Translations under genes and position numbers: made by a program
Part shown: positions 6,561 through 11,835 of the stretch, one piece after another
Layout: every line of letters starts with the position of its first letter
Numbering within the stretch: the first letter of the stretch is position 1
Source of the DNA: Planctomycetaceae bacterium
GTDB lineage: Bacteria > Planctomycetota > Planctomycetia > Pirellulales > UBA1268
DNA: 11,835 nt
Direction of reading: 5' to 3'
Assembly: GCA_005789975.1 (NCBI GenBank)
Contig: SXWC01000146.1
Span: 1-11,835, forward strand
Notes under the pieces: model-generated
Database searches by the model: none
Told to the model about the DNA's origin: nothing
What the model saw: only the letters and a program-made list of their open reading frames with translations

Positions 6561-8885
6561 TCATGCGGAGGCGAGAATCCCGCCGAGCCGGGCCGTGAAC
6601 GCGGCCGGAGAGAAGGCTGCGAGAATCGCGGCCAGTGCGGTCTCGTCGATGTCCCGACGCGACGCGGCGTCGATCGCCCCGGCCAGCACGGTCGGCGTGC
6701 AATCGGCGGCGACGAAGGTGGTCAGGGTGGGCGGGAGTTCGGCGAAACTGCCCGCGCCGGTGACGACGAGCTGCTTCCCGAGGCCGAGGAGTTGTCCGAC
6801 GGCCGCCGAGGATTCGCCATGGCTCGTCTCGCGGAGCTGGACGGCGACGTCCACTCCCCGCATCAGGCCGAGCATCCGGTCGTCGTCAGGCGAGTCGTGC
6901 ACCTCCACGCAGGTGACCGCGTCGATGCCGGTGCGGCGGCAGTAGCGGGCCGCCTCCCAGCCGGCGATCACGAGCCGGGCCGGCCGTCGTCGCGCGAGGA
7001 GCGTGACGGCCTTGGCCACACAGTCGAGTCGCTTGCCGTCCCCCGTGATCCCGAAGCTGCCGATTCGCAGCGGGCGTGTTTCCGGCGGCTGAGCGTCGGG
7101 CGGCCCGTGTGCGGATGCCGCGGGCCGTTCCGCCGCCGGCTCGATCGGGAGGAACGCCACGTCGATCGTCCAGCGGTCCGCGAGCGGTCCGATCGCACTG
7201 CGAACGAGGTCCCGGCAGGCGGCCGAGTTGACGATCAGGCCGTCGAGCTCCGCGTGCTCCGCGAGAAACCGCAGGCAGCGGCCGATGTCGGGCAGCGTGT
7301 CGAGCGCCCGCCGGACCCACGGAGCCGCGTTCGCGGCCGGCTGGGCCGCGGGCAGCAGGAGGAGGTCGGCGGCCAGCCAGTGCCGGAAGGGAACCGTGAG
7401 ATTGGCCTCGTGCAGGTAGGCAAGCCGCCTTGCCCCGCCGGCGCCCCGCGACCGCATCAACGCCTCGAGTACCTTGACGTGGTGCGGTGAGTTGCCGAGC
7501 ACGTGGATCACCGTCGAGTGCGGGCCGCGGTCGAGCGCCGGCCGCAGCACCTCCACCGGGAGCACGCGACTGGTGGGCAGCAGCCCCTCCGGCGCCGCGA
7601 CCGTCGGCCCCGGGTTGGCGTCGAAGAAATCCGTCCGCCACGAGGGCGGCTGCAGATGGCGGACGGTGAAGGGGGCGATCGCCGTCTGCGCTGGGGGCAG
7701 CGCCGCCACGACGGCCAGTCTCCCGGGCCGCCGCCGCGGCGGCTTCTCGTCGAGATGCCGCATCACCTCCGTGGCGGCCCGCGACCAGCCGAGGCCGGCG
7801 AGCAGGTCGCGGCCGAAGGCGAGCGATCTGTCGGCGATTCCCGGTTCGCCCAGCAGCCGTCGCATGGAGGCCGCGATCGAGGTCGGCTCGGCGGGATCGA
7901 AGGTGAGTTCGGGGATCAGCAGCTCGCGCACCGACGACGTCGCCGAGCCGACGGCGGGCACCCCGCACCCGTAAGCCTCGAGGATCGGGAGCCCCAGGCC
8001 CTCGTAGAGCGACGGGTAGACGAGCATGGCCGCGTGCCGCAGGAGGCCGACAAGATCCTCGGTCGAGACGTAGCCCGTGCAGACGACCGCATGGTCGGGG
8101 AGTCCGCTGTCCGCCGCGATCTGCCGGAGCCGGGCCATACGATCGGCGGAGAGCGTGCAGACGATCGCCAACTGGTGATCGGGGTGATCGCGATGAAACA
8201 CCGCGAAGCCGCGGACCATTCCCTCGAGGTTCTTTCGCCAGTCGTCTCCGCCGATGAAGACGCAGTAGGGGCCGACGAGGCCGTGGCTGGCCGGGACCGC
8301 GGCGGTGTCGCCTGCCGGCAGACGCATCAGCTCCCGCTTGCGGTGGTCGATGTCGCCGTAGATGCAATGCACCCGCCCGGGATCGACCGCCGCGTGGCGG
8401 ACCGTGTCGGCGCAGGTTGACCGGCTGATGCCGAAGAGATGATCCGAACCGCGGAGCAGCCCCAGGCAGTCTTCATATTGGCGTCGCGCCTGCGCCTTGG
8501 CGAGGTAGCGGTCGGGAAAGAGCAGGGGGATGAGGTCGTAGACGATGCCGAGCCGTCGCGGCTGTTGCCGCCGCAGCCACGGCGGAAGCAGGAAGTCGGC
8601 GTCGCATTCATGAGACGGGAGAAAAAAGCAGCCCGTGATCAGGGCATCGACCCGGCAGGCGGCGTCGGCCTCCAGTTGCGTCGCCGTGCACCAGACGCCG
8701 TGGGCGGCGAGTTCGGCGGCGCGCGACGACGGTGGAAACCGCTCGTCGTGGAGCAACCGCCACTGGTGCGCCGGGAAGGCCCGGCAGAGTTCGGCGGCGA
8801 GGCTCTGGCTGTAGGCCGGGATTCCCCGGTCGCCATTGAACTGCGCGACGCGGAGGTCGATGAGGATGGTGAGCGGCCGCGTCAT
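6561..8885 (-). CDS. Two-domain GT4-type glycosyltransferase
   Basis: Predicted 774-residue cytoplasmic or membrane-associated protein joining two GT-B glycosyltransferase units. Domain 1 (about 1-375) begins MTRPLTILIDLRVAQFNGDRG and carries FIGGDDWRKN and the GT4 donor-binding E-X7-E motif in YEGLGLPILEAYG (Glu295, Glu303). After a basic Pro/Arg linker (about 376-392), domain 2 starts RLAVVAALPPAQTAIAPF and includes VLGNSPHH, GSFGITGDGKRLD, RETSHGESSAAVGQLLG (Glu691) and TGAGSFAELP. The second domain matches the GT4 group that has a single Glu there. The ATG at 8885 was chosen because it overlaps the upstream stop as ATGA and begins the Rossmann strand; the frame extends to 9071, but that part is Arg/Pro-rich and antisense-like. 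It probably adds two successive sugars to a glycan. Donor and linkage are unknown. Confidence 0.88.
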   Translation of the reverse strand: MTRPLTILIDLRVAQFNGDRGIPAYSQSLAAELCRAFPAHQWRLLHDERFPPSSRAAELAAHGVWCTATQLEADAACRVDALITGCFFLPSHECDADFLLPPWLRRQQPRRLGIVYDLIPLLFPDRYLAKAQARRQYEDCLGLLRGSDHLFGISRSTCADTVRHAAVDPGRVHCIYGDIDHRKRELMRLPAGDTAAVPASHGLVGPYCVFIGGDDWRKNLEGMVRGFAVFHRDHPDHQLAIVCTLSADRMARLRQIAADSGLPDHAVVCTGYVSTEDLVGLLRHAAMLVYPSLYEGLGLPILEAYGCGVPAVGSATSSVRELLIPELTFDPAEPTSIAASMRRLLGEPGIADRSLAFGRDLLAGLGWSRAATEVMRHLDEKPPRRRPGRLAVVAALPPAQTAIAPFTVRHLQPPSWRTDFFDANPGPTVAAPEGLLPTSRVLPVEVLRPALDRGPHSTVIHVLGNSPHHVKVLEALMRSRGAGGARRLAYLHEANLTVPFRHWLAADLLLLPAAQPAANAAPWVRRALDTLPDIGRCLRFLAEHAELDGLIVNSAACRDLVRSAIGPLADRWTIDVAFLPIEPAAERPAASAHGPPDAQPPETRPLRIGSFGITGDGKRLDCVAKAVTLLARRRPARLVIAGWEAARYCRRTGIDAVTCVEVHDSPDDDRMLGLMRGVDVAVQLRETSHGESSAAVGQLLGLGKQLVVTGAGSFAELPPTLTTFVAADCTPTVLAGAIDAASRRDIDETALAAILAAFSPAAFTARLGGILASA

Positions 8886-9109
8886 GCGGGTGTCCGGTGG
8901 TCTTCGGCGGCCGCGTCGTCCTCGGCGAGCCGCAGATAGGCGAGGCCGGTCAGTTCGCGGACGAGCGACTCGAGCTTCGCGACCCGTTCCTCCAGCTGGG
9001 CGACCCGGTCGCCGCGCGGCCGCCTGCCGCCCAACGCATGGGTCAGCGTTCGGCCCCACGGACGCAGGCACCGTTTTTCGAACGTTCGCAGCGCCTGTCG
9101 GAGAAGCAT
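8882..9109 (-). CDS. Small coiled-coil protein of unknown function
   Basis: Predicted 75-residue protein not assigned to a named family. The N-terminal third is basic (RQALRTFEKRCLRPWGR). Residues 36-53 form a heptad pattern with hydrophobic V36, L39, V43, L46, V50 and L53 (VAQLEERVAKLESLVREL), followed by TGLAYLRLAEDD and an acidic tail. The stop overlaps the start of the double glycosyltransferase as ATGA, and the gene lies 43 bp after the upstream GT4 gene, so it sits inside the operon. Only a weak GGGAA lies upstream of the ATG. It could be a subunit or oligomerisation partner for the glycosyltransferase, but that is inference. The compact coiled coil and the coupling argue that it is a real gene. 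Confidence 0.62.
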   Translation of the reverse strand: MLLRQALRTFEKRCLRPWGRTLTHALGGRRPRGDRVAQLEERVAKLESLVRELTGLAYLRLAEDDAAAEDHRTPA

Positions 9110-9152
9110 GGTCTGCCGGATTCCCGTCGCGTTGTTCCGGGGCGGGCGGATC

Positions 9153-10583
9153 TCAGGCCGCCTCGGTGCTCGCTTGTGGTCGTCTGTCGATTTCCGCCAG
9201 CAGTTGACCGGCCGTGTGGGTCCAGGGCGTCGGCACGAATGAATCGCGGATCAGCTGTTCCCGTTCGCCGACCCAGGCGGGGTCGTGCAGCACGCGAACG
9301 ACGAGTTGAAGCAGCTCCTGCGGATCGCGTGGATCGAAAAACGCCGGCAACGTCCGGCTGATCTCGGGCATGCTCGCCGCATGTGAGGCGAGGCAGAACT
9401 TGCCGTGGCCGAGGCTCTCGGCCACGGGCAGCCCCCAGCCCTCGTACCGCGAGGGATAGATCGTGGCCCTGCAGTGGGAGTAATACCAGGAGAGCTCCCG
9501 GTCATCGACGCTCTCCAGCAGGTGGATGCGGCCGTTGACCGCCCGATCGTGGCGGATCTCGTGGAGCAGGTCGTCGACGTAGAGATGCGGCGTGCCGATG
9601 CACAGCAGGTCCGGACAGGCGTCGGGATCACGGGCGGCGAGGATGCTCCAGACGTCGTACAGCAGCCGATGATTCTTCCGGATGTCGAGCGTCGAGACGC
9701 AGATGAAGAACGGCCTGGTCGGCACGAACCGGGGCAGCGGTGGCGGGACGGCCTCCTCCACGGCATCGAGCACGTCGCCGAGCCTGACGACCGAGAGCGG
9801 CGGTGGCTCGAAGCGGCACTCACGGCAGTAGTTTTCGATCTCGTGCTTCGAGAATTCGGAGATCGTGAACACGTGGTCCGATTCGGTGAGGACGCTGCGG
9901 GCCCAGGTGGTGAACTCGCGGGTGTGCTCCGGGGCGACCCACTGCGGCCGGATGACCGGGATGACGTCGTAGATCATCCGCAGCACCCGCACGCCCCGGT
10001 GTCGCGCGGCGGCGACGGCGGGGGCATGGCCGGGCAGGGTCCAGGTGCAGCCGAGCGAGCAGAGAACGTCACCGGCCGCGAAGGGGCCGTCGCCCCCGAG
10101 CGGTTTGGCCGGGCGGGGGGCGGTGGTGCCCGGCGGCATTCCCGTGATGCGAGGAGAGGGCGGGGAGGTCAGGTCCGGCGTCGACCAGCGGGTCCGGGCC
10201 CAGCGGGCGGCATGTCGCCGCAGGTGCCGCCCCGCGATCTTGAACTGTCGAAACGCGGTCCGCAGATCGTTGGCCGCCGGCGACGCCCCGAAGATCGCCT
10301 CGCGGGAGATCCATCGCTTCAGGCCGGAAGGCCCGCCCGTCACCTGCGCCCCGGGCAGGACCGTTTCCGCCGCTGCGGACGCGATGTGGCGGCGAACCGC
10401 CAGCGGCAGGTCGGCGAGGCTCAGCCGGACGAACTCACGGCGACGGGGATCGAAGTGCACGATCCCGACGGCCACGTTTCTTTCGATCAGCCCGTTCAGG
10501 ATGCCGACGGTCGTCCGCTGGATGCCCGTCAGTTGCGGCCGATTCCACTCGGTCAGGCCGGTGACGTCGAACCAGATGTTCAC
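9153..10583 (-). CDS. GT4 family glycosyltransferase
   Basis: Predicted 476-residue GT-B enzyme that transfers a sugar from a nucleotide donor to a growing glycan. The N-terminal domain opens NIWFDVTGLTEWNRPQLTGIQR, followed by MIYDVIPVIRP (about 203-213) and FTISEFSKHEI. The C-terminal donor domain has CVSTLDIRKNH and YEGWGLPVAESLGHGK with the E-X7-E pair Glu381 and Glu389. Residues about 133-166 are a Ser/Thr/Pro-rich, probably disordered insertion. The start is GTG at 10583, with AAGGA (10594-10590) 6 nt upstream; no nearby in-frame ATG gives a better N-terminus. It lies 29 bp after the FkbM methyltransferase gene. With gmd two genes upstream, a GDP-linked mannose, fucose or rhamnose donor is plausible but unproven. 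Confidence 0.92.
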   Translation of the reverse strand: MNIWFDVTGLTEWNRPQLTGIQRTTVGILNGLIERNVAVGIVHFDPRRREFVRLSLADLPLAVRRHIASAAAETVLPGAQVTGGPSGLKRWISREAIFGASPAANDLRTAFRQFKIAGRHLRRHAARWARTRWSTPDLTSPPSPRITGMPPGTTAPRPAKPLGGDGPFAAGDVLCSLGCTWTLPGHAPAVAAARHRGVRVLRMIYDVIPVIRPQWVAPEHTREFTTWARSVLTESDHVFTISEFSKHEIENYCRECRFEPPPLSVVRLGDVLDAVEEAVPPPLPRFVPTRPFFICVSTLDIRKNHRLLYDVWSILAARDPDACPDLLCIGTPHLYVDDLLHEIRHDRAVNGRIHLLESVDDRELSWYYSHCRATIYPSRYEGWGLPVAESLGHGKFCLASHAASMPEISRTLPAFFDPRDPQELLQLVVRVLHDPAWVGEREQLIRDSFVPTPWTHTAGQLLAEIDRRPQASTEAA

Positions 10584-10612
10584 GGCGATTCCTTTCCATC
10601 GGCGGGCGGCCG

Positions 10613-11353
10613 CTAGCCGGCCTTGCGTTGACTCGACAGAAAATGGCCGCGGACGAGCTGGAAGCCGTCGGTCACGTTGGCGGGATACGAGAGCGGGCCG
10701 CGGAGCGACGACTCCTCACGGCGGTAGTAGTAGCGATTGAGCCCGTCGAAGAGGGCGAACTCGTAGCCGTGCCCGAAGAGCAAACCCTCCCACTCGTACC
10801 ACAACGGTTCGAAGGAATAAGGGTCCGAGCCCGGCAGCTTCGGCTTGATGGCCTCGAGCAGGATCACGCGGGGACGGAACGACCGCCAGTCACCCCCGAG
10901 GAGCACGTCCCGCTCGGCGCCCTCCACGTCGATCTTCAGAAACTGCACGTCCTGGCCGTCGAGTTGCCGCGTGATCTCGGCGAGCGTCGTCATCGGAAGC
11001 GTGCGGGTCGTGCGGGCGAAGCCGAGGCCGGCCACCACATCGGCATCGAAGACCTCGCGGATCGTGGACAGGCCCGAGTCGCCCCATTCCTGGAAATCGA
11101 CGGTGCCGACGGCGGAGCCGACGCACACGTTGAGGTTCCAGTCGCGGGGTCGCTCCGCCACGAACTTCCGATGAAATCGCTCGACCGGTTCGATGTTCAC
11201 CCCGGACCAGCCATGGTCGTAGAAGTGTTTCGTGACCGAGTCGATCGTCGGGTCGAACGCGCCGACGTCGACGTAGCGGCCGTTGGCCACGTTGTGAAAC
11301 ACGCGGTTGAGGATCACGTCCTCGAAGTTCTGGGCATACGAGATCATCGTCAT
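10613..11353 (-). CDS. FkbM family SAM-dependent methyltransferase
   Basis: Predicted 246-residue cytoplasmic methyltransferase. The SAM-binding motif is YVDVGAFDP (27-35), followed by the acidic strand end GVNIEP (51-56) and FLKIDVEGAE (138-147), the signature of the FkbM family. The N-terminus MTMISYAQNFEDVILNRVF is typical of members in polysaccharide clusters. The ATG at 11353 was chosen because GGGAG (11366-11362) is 8 nt upstream; a GTG at 11362 would add three residues and another ATG lies at 11347. FkbM enzymes O-methylate small molecules or sugars. Here, between gmd and a glycosyltransferase, methylation of a glycan sugar is likely. The stop is TAG and the gene follows gmd by 25 bp. 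Confidence 0.92.
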   Translation of the reverse strand: MTMISYAQNFEDVILNRVFHNVANGRYVDVGAFDPTIDSVTKHFYDHGWSGVNIEPVERFHRKFVAERPRDWNLNVCVGSAVGTVDFQEWGDSGLSTIREVFDADVVAGLGFARTTRTLPMTTLAEITRQLDGQDVQFLKIDVEGAERDVLLGGDWRSFRPRVILLEAIKPKLPGSDPYSFEPLWYEWEGLLFGHGYEFALFDGLNRYYYRREESSLRGPLSYPANVTDGFQLVRGHFLSSQRKAG

Positions 11354-11378
11354 CGGTAACACTCCCGCGTGCCGTCGT

Positions 11379-11835
<457 letters not shown>

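Noticed and set aside
7503..8420. Plus-strand 305-codon frame opposite the two-domain glycosyltransferase
   Set aside because: No family motif, composition typical of an antisense frame, and complete overlap with a well-supported gene.
8886..9071. N-terminal extension of the two-domain glycosyltransferase
   Set aside because: The 62 extra residues are Arg/Pro-rich and overlap the coiled-coil gene out of frame. The ATG at 8885 gives a proper first strand and an ATGA overlap.

Overview
This is a GC-rich, gene-dense bacterial chromosome segment. It most resembles a planctomycete. That is inferred from a secreted PQQ-type beta-propeller protein opening with a WHQWRGPNRDG motif, the style of the AguB/AguA pair, and the two-domain glycosyltransferase. 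No rRNA, tRNA, CRISPR array, transposase or integrase was recognised. The longest gene-free stretch is about 160 bp.

Left block, + strand (1-2415): the 3' end of glyA (serine hydroxymethyltransferase), then aguB (N-carbamoylputrescine amidase type) overlapping it by an ATGA, then aguA (agmatine deiminase) 4 bp further on. AguA converts agmatine to N-carbamoylputrescine and AguB would hydrolyse that to putrescine. The AguB here has lost two normally conserved residues next to its catalytic lysine. A strong inverted repeat overlaps the aguA stop codon.

Middle block, + strand (2575-5163): a DoxX-type four-helix membrane protein, a galactose-mutarotase-type aldose 1-epimerase, and a rhomboid intramembrane serine protease. 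Spacings are 31 and 50 bp, so they may be cotranscribed, but no shared pathway is evident. The epimerase has two plausible starts, one adding a signal peptide. The rhomboid gene carries a run of nine G between its two catalytic residues.

Right block, - strand (11835 down to 5177): the 3' end of gmd (GDP-mannose 4,6-dehydratase), an FkbM-family methyltransferase, a GT4 glycosyltransferase with a GTG start, a 75-residue coiled-coil protein, and a 774-residue protein made of two GT4-like domains. The last two overlap by ATGA. Spacings are 25, 29 and 43 bp, so this looks like one operon for a surface or secreted glycan built from a GDP-6-deoxyhexose with a methylated sugar. After a 127-bp gap comes a separate secreted PQQ-type beta-propeller protein, which converges on the rhomboid gene with 13 bp between the stops.

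No clearly new multi-gene system is visible. The best leads are the altered AguB active site, the small coiled-coil protein coupled to the double glycosyltransferase, and the two-start epimerase.
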